A stretch of 64,000 nt of DNA, taken from the NCBI GenBank assembly GCA_033816765.1, contig CM066288.1, forward strand, positions 1,984,001 through 2,048,000, given 5' to 3'. Positions 1 through 11,401 of this stretch are shown piece after piece. The position numbers were made by a program, and so were the translations under genes. Position 1 is the first letter of the stretch. Each line of letters opens with the position of its first letter. The stretch comes from Nothopassalora personata (lineage: Eukaryota > Ascomycota > Dothideomycetes > Mycosphaerellales > Mycosphaerellaceae). The notes under the pieces were generated by a model. That model saw nothing but the letters and a program-made list of their open reading frames with translations, did not search any database and was not told the origin of the DNA.

Positions 1-3000
1 AGGGCGGCCTGCATTGATCTTCTCGACTATCTCCATCATGGTGTATCGTTGTGCCAAGCGGAACAGGTTATCCATGATGAGCAAGTCGGGATCGCCGTTA
101 AAGATCTCTTCGTCGCTCGTGCCTTCTGGATAGTCTTGATACTTGCTTTTGAGCGTCGCCTTACTATGTGTAGGAGTGGACGATGGTGTCGCTATCACCG
201 ATGCCGCTGAAGATCTGGACGGAGTCCTGAGGACCATCTGCAATGAGGAAGTTGCTTCGCTGTTGTTGATGTCTAATGGCGCGGACGAGGCAATGGGACT
301 GGCATAGCTGCTATACGGTCTTACAATCTGCAGACTGCTGGCCGAATACGGCTTGACAATGGTGAGCGAGGAAGGCGTCATACTCTTTGATGGGTCACCA
401 TTCTGCAGTGGCGTGCTTTGCTCTTCCTCAATTGCGGGCGAAGGACCATTGGTAAGACGACCTTGCGGAACTGGGAGTTTGACAAGCATTGATTCCCGCG
501 AAGTCGTCTTCTCTGCTTGGCTTCTGCTCGTTGCCATGGTAGTCGTTGCCGTGGTAGGAGTGTTCGGCTTTTTGGGCTTCAAGGAGACTCCATAGCCAAG
601 GACGCTCATCTTCCACTGTTGCGAGCCAGGTCCACGGACGCCAGTCCTGCCGGAACTGCCAGGCGGTGGCAGACCTCGGATCCATCTACCTTGGCCTCGG
701 TGATAGAAATCCTCGTGTGGATGCTCGTCGACGTACTGAGAAGAGAAAGTCTGATCTACAGGATCAGGAATTGAGTGTAGCGGCTCTTGAATGGCATCCG
801 CTACATTGGTTGTCGCCTCAACAGACGTTGATGGCACGATCCTAGGAGTCTTTGGTGCTACGTAATCCTCGGCGGCAGTATCGGGTGGCTTTTCTGACTC
901 GATCATTACTGAAGGCCGTGCGGCCGCTGCTTGCCGTAGTAATGTGTTTGGTCGATGCTCATTACGGATCTTGAAGTCGCGAGGTCCTCTAGCCCAACGA
1001 CCACCGCCACGGTGGTGGAATTCCTCATCGGGATGTGCATCGACATAGCGCCTGTCGAATGTCCTGACGCTGGAGGTGCTGTATGTAGGCACAGGAGGTG
1101 ACACAGACCGTGGAGGCGGAGTTGGTGTCTTTGAAGTGGGCGATTTCGCAGATTTCTCGGGGTCAATTTGGCGATTGAGCTCCGCCATCCGCGAATGGAC
1201 GGCCTTAGACTTGCGGCCTGTCTTGGCCATAAGCATTTTCAGCTCTTGCGCAGGAGTCATAGCATCATCTGGGAACGAGACCGGAGCGACAGGCGTAGCT
1301 ACTTGTACTGCAGCATCATCCAAGGTGGCGATCGGCGTTGCGGCGCTTGTGATATCGTCTGCTGGCTGAATGGGCTTCGACCGAGTTGTCGGCGTCTGCG
1401 ACGATGTAGCGATAGCTTGGGTCTCAGTCGAGTCGGCGCTCGTAGTGAAATTTGATGACACTGGACCTGAACCAGATTTTGTTGCCCGAGTTGTGGTTGG
1501 CAGTGCCTCGGCCGATTCAATAGCAACTGACTGTTTTGTGGTCACTGATTGGGATGCATTGAGGTGTCCATGACCAACAGATTTTTGCAAGACAGGCGGC
1601 ACCCACTCTTCGGTCGCGTCAGAGTCGACATCAGAACTGGCGTCGGACAGTGGCATTAGATCTTGTGGCCGCGAGCCGACCATCGACGCCACTGTCTCGA
1701 ATTCATCGTCCGATACCAAGTCTTCTGGTGTGAGTGGAGTAGTCGCTGCCTGCTTGGACAACACTGCTTGTTCTGATCGACGTCCGAACAACTCGTCCTG
1801 CTGACCATCCAGGCCGAAGCCATTGGCGCTCGGCTGCGGAGTCCGCGGCATAGTATGCTCGTACGCTATTGCTGCAGCTAGTCCTCGAGCAGCTGCCTCT
1901 TGGCGCTGTTCGTGGGAGTCGATTACACAAGATATGCAAGGTTCTTGTGATGGGTCGCTGGAAGCAGCATTTGTCGCCATACGTGGTGCAGAGCCAGTAC
2001 GTGAGTGCATGGAAGAGCTTGGCTTGGCAGAGAAAACAGGGGAATCCGAAGAACCGGCTTGCTCTGCAACCTTGGACCGAGATCGTGAGCGGCCTCCCGA
2101 AGCAGGAGGACGAGTCTGGAGTTGCTTTGCGGGCGGTCCCTTAGCAGGTGTGTTGGCTCCTTCGGAGGGCAATTGCGATGCCTGCAACAGCTGGATTTGA
2201 TCAGTCTGGAGCGCAGCATATGTCTCGCCACTGACTTTGACAGACAATACTTGAGGTGTGGCTTGAGTAGAGTCTTCTGCCATCAGCCGGGCCTGATCTG
2301 CCGGCTCCTCTTCATCCCTATCTTCCTCATCTTCTTCCGCCTCCTCTTCTTCCTCCTCGGAGCCAGAGTTCTCGACATGCTCGGGGGTCTTCTTCCTCAG
2401 CTTGCTTCGATGACAGACACGAGATGTTCTCCCCTTACTGGCTTTCGGAGCAAACCGTGGTCCCTCATCGTAATGGAACCAATCAAACTGCTTCAACTGG
2501 TCTGTCTTGACAACCGCAATCAGCGCGTTTCGTGGTCTACCCACTTGTATGAAATTCTCAATCTTGATTGTACGCGCACCGGGAGGATTGATGTAGACGC
2601 CAGGCTTTTCGCGAGCCAGGATTTCCTCTTTTATTTCTGCAACACGGCCGCTTGGTAGGTCTGCAAATGTGATTTCTTGCTGATCAGTCTGCGGTGATGC
2701 ATTAGATAATCTTGCAGCTTTCCTCGAACCTTCAGTCGTGTTGCTTGCATCAGCCTCTGTTGCAGAGCGCTTTCTGCTGGCTTTCATCTCTGCGAGGACC
2801 TTCCTCTCGGCCATGGCTTGTGCGATTCCATCGAAATCATCATACTCGTGCTGTGGTATCTCACGCTTCTTGACCAGCGGTACCGCGGATCTCTCTTCAG
2901 GTCTCCGCTGGCGATATGGACCGCGTTTGTTACCGGATCTACTCGTACTTGGCGGTACAAGATCTCGAGTCTTAAGTGTAGGCTTCCGAGTTCGTGTTGG

Positions 3001-4977
3001 CTTTGGTGTGATGTTTAAGGGTACCGCTGAAGCAGCCTGAACCTGCGGACGGAACGTCGCAACGGCGTGGTTCAGAGTGCCATCCACAGCTCCGGTCGTT
3101 CTGCTTAGATCAGCATCGTTTGGCTGTCCCGCCTCATCTTCTTGGCCACTGCCGTCTGCAATCTCAAATTGAATGCCTTTGCGACCACCTGTCAGAGTTG
3201 CTCGGCCATCACGATTGACCAAGTCCTTGGGAAGGACATTGGGAAAGCCCCATTCGTCAAGAGCGGCCGAGATACCGTCGACTTTTTGCTTTCCGTTGCC
3301 AGCCACAAGTTTCTGCTGCGTAGCTTCGCCAGCTGCAACAGCCTTGTCGAAGTGCGGTCGTGTGCGGTATCTATAGTGTGAGAACTTGGCGCGTACCGCT
3401 GTGTCTCTGACAATGGCGAGATGCTTGAGATGCGGTGGCTGCGAGTATTGTCCGACGTCGGTCAGTAACAGCATGCACTGATCAATCGGTCTTCTCCAGC
3501 TTGGTCCAGAAATGACGGAGCCTAGGTCCATGGCACTGATGCCTTTCTGGCCAGCGTCATCAATAATCCGGTGAAAGACATTGACTAGAGGCAGGTCAGG
3601 TGTCCATTGCGGCTCAATGCGAGACGCGGTCGAAGTGAGTGCATCCGCTTCATCCTCAAAAGTGACCTGACCTTCGTCGTCAGACACGACACCTTGGTCA
3701 GCTGGCGCCGTAAGCTTGTAAATTCCTGCAGCTCCATTGACATCTGCCACAAACGTGCCTTGCTCTGCCTCCTCATCGACCTCGCCTGCGGCATCCTCCA
3801 CGCCGCCGTCGTCCTCATCACCATCAGAATCCTCCAGTGCAAGCTTTTGGCCTGGCTCGCTGGACCTCCACGTCACGCGGTCCTGGTCTGTTGGTTCTCT
3901 TAGGAGTTGAATGGCATGCGCAACACATTCGCGCTTGGTCCCAGCAATTCTGATCGGATTGCCATACTTATCGTGATACTTGGCAGTCATGCGGCGGATA
4001 AGTCCAGATTCCGTCACTCGCTTGATACAACGCATGAGGACCTTTGTCTCCCATCGCCGGCCATTTGTGCCAAGCTGCAGACGGAGGTCCTTCATGGCGA
4101 CCATACCTCTGTTCTCCTTCAGTGCGCGAATTGTGGTATCGTACCAAGCGTCATAGAAGATGACCGGATGACCGCCTTTCTCGGGGTCTGTCATGGGGTG
4201 GTCGACGGATCTTAGAGGTTGCTCGCCGGTGGTCCATCTCTTCAGCCTTAGTACGGTCGTCTTTGCACCGGTGCCGATGACATGTTCCTTCACAATGTAG
4301 CCCTTCTCGGCTAGCATATCCGTGCGCTTTGGAACCGATCGCTTGTCTTGGTCAGTCAGCTTGCCGGCGTATGGTTGAAGGATCCCTCTTGGGCCGGCAG
4401 CCGCCACAACAGAGAGCAGTGCAAACTCCCGCGGCGGGATGCGTTTGTGATCGATGCCATGGCCGGTGAGCGTCAGCCAGACTCGTTCTTCAGAAACAAA
4501 AATGTGCTTGCCGTCGAGCTTTTGGCGGAAGGATGAGGAGCTTGGCGTGTCCTGGTTGGGTTGTTCTGAATCAGATGTGGTCACCTGAACGAGTCCCACT
4601 TCAGGGTTCTTGCAAAGCCATGCAAGTATGGTGCCGAAGAGAGCCTCATCGACGGTAGTCTTCTGGGCAGGTGGTTTAGCGGAAAAGAGCGGGTCATCGT
4701 CATCGTCCTCCGGGGGATCAATCACGTGCGAGTTCTTTTCGTCGTAATACTTTTGCACGATTGTCGTGAATTGTGAAGCAGAGAGACCTGGTAGTCAGGT
4801 CAGCCGCCAATTCAATTCCTGCTCGGTATTCACCGATGGCAACTGTGAGACTCGAACACCGGATGACCTTGCCGCCATGTTGATGGTGACCGAGAAAATT
4901 GTGCGCCTACCTTGTGTGCCGGTGAGCGCCACTTCATGGAGTAGTCGCTCAATCAGGTCATCGAAGCCAGCAGCCAT
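1..4977 (-). CDS. TFC3: TFIIIC tau138/TFC3-type subunit, 5' part (3' end outside window)
   Basis: Subunit of RNA polymerase III factor TFIIIC, the family that binds the B-box of tRNA genes in the nucleus. Exon 1 (4911-4977) encodes 22 residues starting MAAGFDDLIERLLHEVAL. A 123-nt intron (4788-4910, GTAGGC donor, CTGAC branch, CCAG acceptor) follows, and exon 2 is open from 4787 to position 1, giving 1,618 codons without a stop. The winged-helix B-block region lies at about residues 125-195, with RVWLTLTGHG and, further on, KRSVPKRTDML. A long acidic run is encoded near 2290-2370. Two copies of the motif YVDxHPxExFxHRGxGRW are encoded near 1050 and 740. An in-frame ATG at 4986 would add three residues. 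The C-terminal part is missing, so total length is unknown. Family call is confident from the N-terminal domain; the low-complexity middle is typical of filamentous fungal orthologues. Confidence 0.9.
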
Positions 4978-5507
4978 GTTGGCCACACATATCGCTCGAA
5001 ACTCGGTGGTGGTGGTGGTGGTGGTGGTGGTGGTGGTGGTGATGCAGCATATGGCGTGGTGTCTTGATATGTTAGAACGAGAGCAAAAAGTTGCGGGTCG
5101 CCAAGTGCCAGCTCGAGCTGCGAAATGGCCCCGCAGATTGTGGCGGGAGTGACTCGAATCTTACCCGTGCACGCCATTCAACCAATCACGAAACAGAAGG
5201 GCAGGATGGTGCAGTCGTTCGCGACATAGAAAGACAATTGGAAAAGTGGTATTGTTACTTATTGAACTGCAAGAAGCATATGCATGACATCGCTCTCTCT
5301 CCAAGCATGAAGAATCGATTGCGCCTCGGAGCAGCCTCACGTTGGGCGACAATCAAGCATCCAAGCTCTTGCCTGGTCCAAGAAGATACAGATGAGAGAA
5401 CCCACTTACATGGCTGGTGGTATATTTCCACTCTATGGAGCCTACTGAGGAGGCTCCATCCCAGATTTGCTCCCAACGCCTCGCTAAGCTTCAGAAATCC
5501 CCATTCC
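4978..5507. promoter_or_regulatory. TFC3 promoter side and MFAP1 3' flank
   Basis: This 530-nt gap lies upstream of the TFC3-type start and downstream of the MFAP1-like stop, both genes being on the minus strand. It should hold the MFAP1 3' UTR/terminator and the TFC3 promoter. I see a GGT microsatellite at 5005-5040 but no convincing TATA box. Open frames here run into the reverse of MFAP1 and show no recognisable domain. Confidence 0.5.
5005..5040. repeat. (GGT)12 microsatellite
   Basis: Twelve perfect GGT units just upstream of the TFC3-type start (CCA/ACC on the sense strand of that gene). It lies in the putative 5' UTR or promoter. Length variation between isolates is likely for a perfect triplet run of this size. 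Confidence 0.95.
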
Positions 5508-6653
5508 TCAATCCCGCCGCACTCTTTTCTCATCGCCACCATCTCGCGGTCTCCTCTCACCAACAGGCGCGGAATTGGCCCCGGTGCTCTCCGGTCCACC
5601 TCTGCCATCCGGCCTAAACCTCTCGTCCAGCCCATCAAACTCCCTCTTCTTATCCTCAAATTGTCCCCAAGCGCCCGTATCCTCGCTCTTCAAGTCCTTG
5701 TACTTGCTCCTGCCCTTCTTTCCCAACTTCGTGCTATCTCGTATCCTCATATACTCTGGCAACACTGCCTTATCCCCCGCCTCATCCTGCAACCTATGTC
5801 CCGCGAGATCTCGGTTCAGCGCAGCTTTCACTTCCTCGTCCTGCTCCTCATCGTTATGGAAGAAGGCTCCCCTGTGGAAGTATTTCTGCATGTACTGCAT
5901 CTTGCTCTTGCCTTCCTTCTCCTCTGCTTGTGCAGCGAGGAATTCCCGGTCTTCTGCTTCGCGTTCTTCTACTGTCATGTTCCTCCTCCTCTCGATCTCC
6001 TCGCGCTCCTTCTCACGTGCGATCAGTGCCTGCCTGTCGCGCCGCACTCGTTTCAGCTCCCTCAACTTCCACGCGGCGTGCTCTGCGTCGGGATCCAGGC
6101 CGTCGGTATCGTCTATGTCGTCCATCTCCGCAACATCATCGTCGTCCCAGTGCTTCTTCCCAGCTTTCCGGGCTGCGGCGTCGCGCTCCATTTGCATTTG
6201 GAGCATTTCATCTGCTTTCTCTTTGCGGATTCGTTCATTCTCGGCTGCTGCGTCGTCGGCTGAGCGGATGGCTTCCCGTTCCGCGCGTTTCGCTTTGGAG
6301 ATGAACTTGGGTGCTAGCATGGGCCGTTTGGGCTCGTCGTCTGAGCTCTCTGCCTCGCTGCTTTCCTCGTCGTCCTCGGTGCCATCTTCGCCTTCTCCTT
6401 CGTCTGACGATTCTGACGCGGTTTCGAAGCCTTCTAGGTCATCCTGTTTGCTCGCTTCGGGCACTTTGGGTAGAGCTTGTGAGGTCGCTGATACCTTTGG
6501 AAATGAGCCGACTTTTCGGGGAGGCGCTTTCGCGGGTGCTGGTGCTTCTTCCTCGGACTCTGATCCTTCATCTGACGCTGGCTCGTTCACATCGTAAGGT
6601 CGTGCGAAGTATCTCGTAGGCCGCGCGGGCTGCTTGGTCATTCTGGGAGGCAT
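5508..6653 (-). CDS. MFAP1: MFAP1-like spliceosome-associated protein
   Basis: A 381-residue single-exon protein related to microfibrillar-associated protein 1, which despite its name is a nuclear pre-mRNA splicing factor linked to Prp38 and the tri-snRNP in animals. The N-terminus (residues 1-110) is low complexity and strongly acidic (ESSDEGEGEDGTEDDEESSE). Family signatures follow: KRPMLAPKFISKAKRAERE at about 109-127, WKLRELKRVRRDR at 195-207, a charged coiled coil to about 245, and the diagnostic MQYMQKYFHRGAFF at 252-265. The C-terminal part has KYKDLKSEDTGAWGQ at about 317-331, the usual end of the domain. The start is the first ATG of the frame and the stop is TGA. A long plus-strand frame over the same bases is a shadow. 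Confidence 0.9.
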   Translation of the reverse strand: MPPRMTKQPARPTRYFARPYDVNEPASDEGSESEEEAPAPAKAPPRKVGSFPKVSATSQALPKVPEASKQDDLEGFETASESSDEGEGEDGTEDDEESSEAESSDDEPKRPMLAPKFISKAKRAEREAIRSADDAAAENERIRKEKADEMLQMQMERDAAARKAGKKHWDDDDVAEMDDIDDTDGLDPDAEHAAWKLRELKRVRRDRQALIAREKEREEIERRRNMTVEEREAEDREFLAAQAEEKEGKSKMQYMQKYFHRGAFFHNDEEQDEEVKAALNRDLAGHRLQDEAGDKAVLPEYMRIRDSTKLGKKGRSKYKDLKSEDTGAWGQFEDKKREFDGLDERFRPDGRGGPESTGANSAPVGERRPRDGGDEKRVRRD

Positions 6654-7299
6654 GATGGCGTTGTGGTTGCGTGATATATGCAGTCACGTTGGACTGTCGC
6701 TCATACTAGGAGCTCGAGGTTCGATTCTTGCCTCAGGACAGCACGGATCGGAAAATGTCGCATCGCCGCGAGGAAACAAGACTTCGTTCCATGCCAAACG
6801 ATCCTGTCGAGTTCCACCTCCTCTGCCGTTGACGACTCACCCGTGTTCATTGACTGCTGCTCTCACAAGTCCTCGGAAGCAGCGTATGTCGTGACACGCG
6901 CTGCTGCTTCATGGAACGTGACGCCACAATGCCCGGTGAATGTTCTCGATCGGGTCAAGATCGCCACTTCATTCTTATGCAGATGAGGAAATTGCACATT
7001 CGAAACCTAAAAAGACCGAGGCCTTCATCATGTCTGCCTCGGGGTACCGGCTCATCTTTTCCAGCATCATGTCGACCTATGCGGCCTCCAAGGCACCTCT
7101 GCTCCTTTTTCTTGATCAGCCACGACACGTGCTAGGACCGTCACAATACAAGCCACTCTTCGTAGCAGCCTCAGGAATCACTATCGATCACAGCAGAGCG
7201 ATATCTAGCATTCTGTGTGCAGTCTAGGCGGTGTACGACTACAAACGGATTTCTAGAGCAAACGACTGCGATCACAGAAGCAGCTCTCGATTAGCCACC
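6654..7299. promoter_or_regulatory. divergent promoter region between MFAP1 and the cutinase
   Basis: This 646-nt gap separates two genes transcribed away from each other, so it should carry both promoters and 5' UTRs. No repeat, tRNA or conserved ORF is evident. The cutinase start has a good fungal context (GCCACCATG), which decides it over an in-frame GTG at 7231. Confidence 0.6.
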
Positions 7300-8160
7300 A
7301 TGCTTCGCTCTACATTGATCCTCAGCTTGGGAGCATTGACAACAGCCCAATTCACCAACGCACCCATTAGCAACGTCACCAGTCCGGGTTGTCCATCCAA
7401 AGGTGGCGCACACATCATCGTTGCACGAGCATCCGTCGAGGCCCTGGGGTACGGAATCATTGGCCAAGTCAAGGACGATGTTCTTCAGCAAATGCCTGGC
7501 TCAACGGCAGAATTCGTCGTTTACCCAGCGACACTCAACGACTACTTCACCTCAGAAACCGATGGTGTTCTTGGCATGAGAAAGCTGGTTGATGCCTACG
7601 TGGCAAAATGTGCCAATGCACCACTCGTCCTCATGGGCTACTCGCAAGGGGCGCAAGTCACCGCCGATACCCTGGTAGGACAACAGGTCACTGCCTTCCC
7701 GGCCAACAGCACCGTGAGCCAACCGCTACCGGACAGCACTCTCCAGAGAGTCGCCGCAGCGGTCATGATGGGTGATCCAACCTCGAACCTCACCGAGTCC
7801 TTCCATGTCGGTAATGCAACCAAGAATGGCCTCTTTCCGAGGAAGAACGTGGCCAACTTTGAAGCCACCGACCTCGCGTCGAGAGCGAAGAGCTATTGCG
7901 ACGAGGGTGACCCGTACTGTGCCTCCGGCAACTTTTCGCAGATCTCGGTCCATCTGGGATATATAACAGAATATGGCGATGAGGCGACGAAGTTTGTGGT
8001 CGATCAGATCAAGGCGTACTACCAGAGTAACACGACAGGGTCGAACGGGGCGTCGACAGGACCGCCAGCAGCGACTTACACTGGAGCAGCCTCTAGTGTG
8101 ACAAGCTCAACGCTGGCGGGTGTTGTAGCCTTGGGAGTCTTTATCGCTTCCCTCTTGTGA
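7300..8160 (+). CDS. secreted cutinase / acetylxylan esterase-like CE5 hydrolase, probably GPI-anchored
   Basis: A 286-residue serine esterase of the cutinase (CE5) family, expected to cleave ester bonds in cutin, acetylxylan or related polymers outside the cell. Residues 1-16 form a signal peptide (MLRSTLILSLGALTTA). The nucleophile elbow GYSQG has Ser115. The catalytic Asp lies in CDEGDPYC (Asp204, between Cys200 and Cys207, a typical disulphide pair) and the His in SVHLGY (His218). Cys31 and Cys104 could form the other disulphide. Several N-x-S/T sites suggest N-glycosylation. The C-terminus has a Ser/Thr/Gly linker and a hydrophobic tail (VVALGVFIASLL) after small residues, as in GPI-anchored proteins. 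The sequence looks closer to acetylxylan-esterase-like members than to classical short cutinases, but substrate cannot be read from sequence. It converges with the NRPS-like gene, with 241 nt between stops. Confidence 0.92.
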   Translation: MLRSTLILSLGALTTAQFTNAPISNVTSPGCPSKGGAHIIVARASVEALGYGIIGQVKDDVLQQMPGSTAEFVVYPATLNDYFTSETDGVLGMRKLVDAYVAKCANAPLVLMGYSQGAQVTADTLVGQQVTAFPANSTVSQPLPDSTLQRVAAAVMMGDPTSNLTESFHVGNATKNGLFPRKNVANFEATDLASRAKSYCDEGDPYCASGNFSQISVHLGYITEYGDEATKFVVDQIKAYYQSNTTGSNGASTGPPAATYTGAASSVTSSTLAGVVALGVFIASLL

Positions 8161-8401
8161 TGAGCAAGCTCACTCAGTATCCACAGAACGCATCGCGGAT
8201 GAATAATGAATGTACATAAGTAGCACAGACGGAGAAACGGCTTGCTACGAGCAGCTTAGACAGCCAGTCCCACCGGATTACTTCAATGCAAGCTTGTCTT
8301 GGATTGCGGCACAGCTCGTGGAAGATGGGATACCAGCGACAATGGAAGAGTCAATGCAGTATGGGTATGAAAGCTTCATCTACTTTGTACCACTCGGCTG
8401 A

Positions 8402-11401
8402 TCATTTCCGCCAACGACCAGCCCAGTACGACACGAACTTCTGCACCAACCTGGCGTCTACCTGAGTATCATTTTGCAAGCAAGGCAAAAGTTTGTGAGC
8501 TCTCGTTGTGTCCAAACTGGGATCCTGCTCACCGCAGTTGCCGTACCTGCTCCGGAAGAAGTCCTTCAGCTTCACAGGTGGATTACGCTCGACATCTTGG
8601 TCGCTGGACTCCAGCTTCTGGAGCCACTTCTCCTGTGGCACCACCTCAAACTCCAGTCCGGCCTGTCGTAGCCACGGCAGAAATTGTACATTCCACCCAA
8701 TCGCCAAAGCATTCCAGATATGCACCACCACTGGGATCTGTGTGCTTACAGCGTCCATCAACGTCAACTCAACAAGCGCCCTCCCCACAGCGTCAGCGGG
8801 CAACCAATGCAGCTCCTCATCCCCATCCGTGACCTCAGGCAACGCCCCAATCGTGATCGCCGCCTGCACCGTTAAAGGAACAGCCTCAGTAGGGTTCCAC
8901 ATCCCGTAAACAGTATCGCCACAAACTTGACCGACTCTGGCGATCCGGACTGGAACTCCCGCATCTCTCGCTGCAATAGCCGCAATCTCCTCCCCGACGA
9001 ACTTGCTCTGTGCGTAGCCCATGTCCGCTACCGACTCCCACGGTACGAGCTCTTCCGGCACGAGTTGTGAACGATCTTTATGCTGAAGTGTTACTGCGAT
9101 GCTGGAGACGAATGTGAAGATCGGCTTTGTGGCTAGGGGTGAAGAGGCTGCGATTGATAGCAGGAAGTGCATGGGTCGGATGCACTGTTGCTCGAAACTT
9201 CGTAGTGACTGATTGAAGTTTACGGACCAGGCGTTGTAGATGATGTGGTTGATTGATGACCGAAGCGTTTCGAGCAGGGGCGGGTTCAGCCCCAAATTTG
9301 GCGCTGTAAACTCGCAAGGATGAGCATGGATCCTGGAGAGATGTTCTTTGGAGAGAGTGGCGAGGAGTTTTGAGTGTTGAAGAGCGTGGTGGATACGCTC
9401 GACAGCGGCTGCTGGACTTGAAGCGCGGACAAGACAGTGGACTTGGGCCACTCTGTCATCGAGTAGAAGATGGTGCAATATGTGGACTCCAATGGCTCCG
9501 GTTGCGCCTGTCACGAGCACAGATGTACGCTCTGAAGTCATTGTCCCCGCCGTCACCTGGTCAAATCTGGAGTATTTTGCAATCAATGCGTCGCTGATGT
9601 CTCTGGCAGACTCTTCACCACGAGCGCCGCCGCTCAACATGCCAGAGACATGTGCGGTGAGAAGGTCTACGCTTGGGTGCTCAAAAACCACATTCGTGGC
9701 CAATGAGAGACTGCCGAGCGGTATCATCTTCAGCATTAACGAGCGAACTCTGGACGCCTGCAAGGAGTCCATGCCCAAGGAGAAGAAGTCTGCAGAGTCA
9801 TCAAAAACCCGGTCTTGATCGTGTAGACCCAGGATCCGTTGGACGATGTTTCTGACTGCATCTCTCATCTCAGCCTCCGACACACACCTCTCCGATGGTA
9901 ACATTCTGCCTTCTGATTCTTCATAGTATCGCTCAACATCAGCCGAGAACTGCTTCAAGAACTGAGACCGCTTCACAGTGTGTTTATCCGTCCGAGGATA
10001 CATCGTACCATACTGCTTCACAATCACAGCGTCGATGGTAATCCTCGCGTAAGCAGGCACGCGCGAGTTCCCGACCTCCAGCTCATGGGCAATACTCTGG
10101 ACGATCTTCCCTGCGGACAAGGATTTGGCCTTCTCCGATGCCACTATAATCATACCCAGTGACTCCCGCTCCGCACCAAACACAATCGCTACTTCGACAT
10201 TCTCACTCCGACTAACCGCATCCTCCAGCGGCGTGGGATCTGCCTTCTCACCGTTCAGCATGACTATGATGTCGTCATGACGAGCAGCGAACTTCCAGAC
10301 GTTTGGAAGGGAAGGATGTCGATGAAAAAGGTCTTTTGTGGCGTAGGAGCCATCTTCTGCAGTGGACATGACTTTGGCGGGCAGACCCGGTAAGACTGTG
10401 AGATGATAAAGTCCGTCCTGGACCTGGTCAAATCTGAGAAATGGCGCTGTGTGTGGGAGTGGTGTGACCCAGCGAAAGTCAGTAGGTGTAGGCTCCATCA
10501 AGGCACCGCACTCCGTCAGACCATAGAAGTGGAAGATATCGACCCTTCTTTGGATACAATTCTCAGCAAGAGGACCAGGAATCGCCGAACCAGCGAGGAT
10601 AACTTGATCAAGGCGAACAAGTCTTTCAATCCCTCCTTCGAGCTCCGCGAAGAACTTCAAGATGTACGGCACCGTCACGAGCGCCTTCGAACCTGTTACG
10701 TCCAGAGCAGCGCTGATGGCCGATGCGGTGATAGGTCGGTCTGCGCTCATCAGAGACAAGTTCCTCCCATTCACGAGGCAGCGAAGTAGCGTTGCCAGTC
10801 CGAAACTATGGAACAGCGGCAACGTCGACAAAGTGTCCACTTGCGGCATTCGAGCTGCGATGACACCTGCTTGCTGCAACCAGGTTTTCGCACTGACGGC
10901 GACGGGCTTTGGAAGTCCGCTAGTGCCGCCGCTGTGGATTATGAACTTCTGGTCCTGCCCATCGCCCAGGCTTGGCATCCCGTTGATGTCATCTGACGAA
11001 GCGCTTTGCAGCGAGTCTAGCCGCACGAGAGCATGGATCTCGAGATGCAGATCGAAGTCATGATTAACACGTTGAATCGTCTGGCGCAGAGCTTCACTAG
11101 CCACGACTACCCTGCAATCCGTCTCATGCAGCAGGTGCGCGAATCCTTGGTCTGCCAGACGAGGGGAGATGAAGAATGTCGATAAGCCGAGACGTTGAAG
11201 TGCCAGAAACGTGATATAGTACACCAAGCTGGACGTTCCGACTAGGGCTATCTTGAAAGGCAGCTGCTTGGACTCGGCAGGCAAAGAGTTGGCATAATGG
11301 TTGGCGACGATTCTGGTCACGCGTTCCAGCTCTTCTCCGGTGTAAGAGTAAAAGCGTCCTTCCCGGTCTGGATATGAGAGTATGGTGTCGTTCGCGCGAT
11401 T
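8402..11401 (-). CDS. NRPS-like A-T-R enzyme (adenylate-forming reductase), 5'-truncated
   Basis: Single open frame for a tridomain enzyme that would activate a carboxylic or amino acid, load it on a carrier and release it reductively as an aldehyde or alcohol with NAD(P)H. No ATG lies near the 5' end. Counting from a GTG at 11,320 (972 residues), the adenylation domain has FIIHSGGTSGLPKP (about 126-139), FYGLTE (265-270) and RTDKHTVKR (443-451). The thiolation domain has FFSLGMDSL with the phosphopantetheine Ser519. The thioester reductase domain has GATGAIG (605-611) and the YxxxK pair Tyr769/Lys773. Upstream of that GTG the frame stays open and reads like the normal start of an adenylation domain (DTILSYPDREGRFYSYTGEEL) up to about 11,401, where LTR sequence begins and an in-frame TAG follows at 11,408-11,410. 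The true start is lost, so the allele is probably a pseudogene unless a new start is used. Codon use is normal with no RIP damage. Confidence 0.9.
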   Translation of the reverse strand, partial: NRANDTILSYPDREGRFYSYTGEELERVTRIVANHYANSLPAESKQLPFKIALVGTSSLVYYITFLALQRLGLSTFFISPRLADQGFAHLLHETDCRVVVASEALRQTIQRVNHDFDLHLEIHALVRLDSLQSASSDDINGMPSLGDGQDQKFIIHSGGTSGLPKPVAVSAKTWLQQAGVIAARMPQVDTLSTLPLFHSFGLATLLRCLVNGRNLSLMSADRPITASAISAALDVTGSKALVTVPYILKFFAELEGGIERLVRLDQVILAGSAIPGPLAENCIQRRVDIFHFYGLTECGALMEPTPTDFRWVTPLPHTAPFLRFDQVQDGLYHLTVLPGLPAKVMSTAEDGSYATKDLFHRHPSLPNVWKFAARHDDIIVMLNGEKADPTPLEDAVSRSENVEVAIVFGAERESLGMIIVASEKAKSLSAGKIVQSIAHELEVGNSRVPAYARITIDAVIVKQYGTMYPRTDKHTVKRSQFLKQFSADVERYYEESEGRMLPSERCVSEAEMRDAVRNIVQRILGLHDQDRVFDDSADFFSLGMDSLQASRVRSLMLKMIPLGSLSLATNVVFEHPSVDLLTAHVSGMLSGGARGEESARDISDALIAKYSRFDQVTAGTMTSERTSVLVTGATGAIGVHILHHLLLDDRVAQVHCLVRASSPAAAVERIHHALQHSKLLATLSKEHLSRIHAHPCEFTAPNLGLNPPLLETLRSSINHIIYNAWSVNFNQSLRSFEQQCIRPMHFLLSIAASSPLATKPIFTFVSSIAVTLQHKDRSQLVPEELVPWESVADMGYAQSKFVGEEIAAIAARDAGVPVRIARVGQVCGDTVYGMWNPTEAVPLTVQAAITIGALPEVTDGDEELHWLPADAVGRALVELTLMDAVSTQIPVVVHIWNALAIGWNVQFLPWLRQAGLEFEVVPQEKWLQKLESSDQDVERNPPVKLKDFFRSRYGNCGEQDPSLDTTRAHKLLPCLQNDTQVDARLVQKFVSYWAGRWRK

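Noticed and set aside
5091..6597. Long plus-strand ORFs of 340 and 390 codons.
   Set aside because: They lie opposite to the MFAP1-like gene, whose acidic codons leave the reverse strand open. The minus-strand protein has clear family motifs.
7231..7299. Extended start of the cutinase at 7231.
   Set aside because: That codon is GTG. The ATG at 7300 has a good Kozak context and places a signal peptide at the N-terminus.
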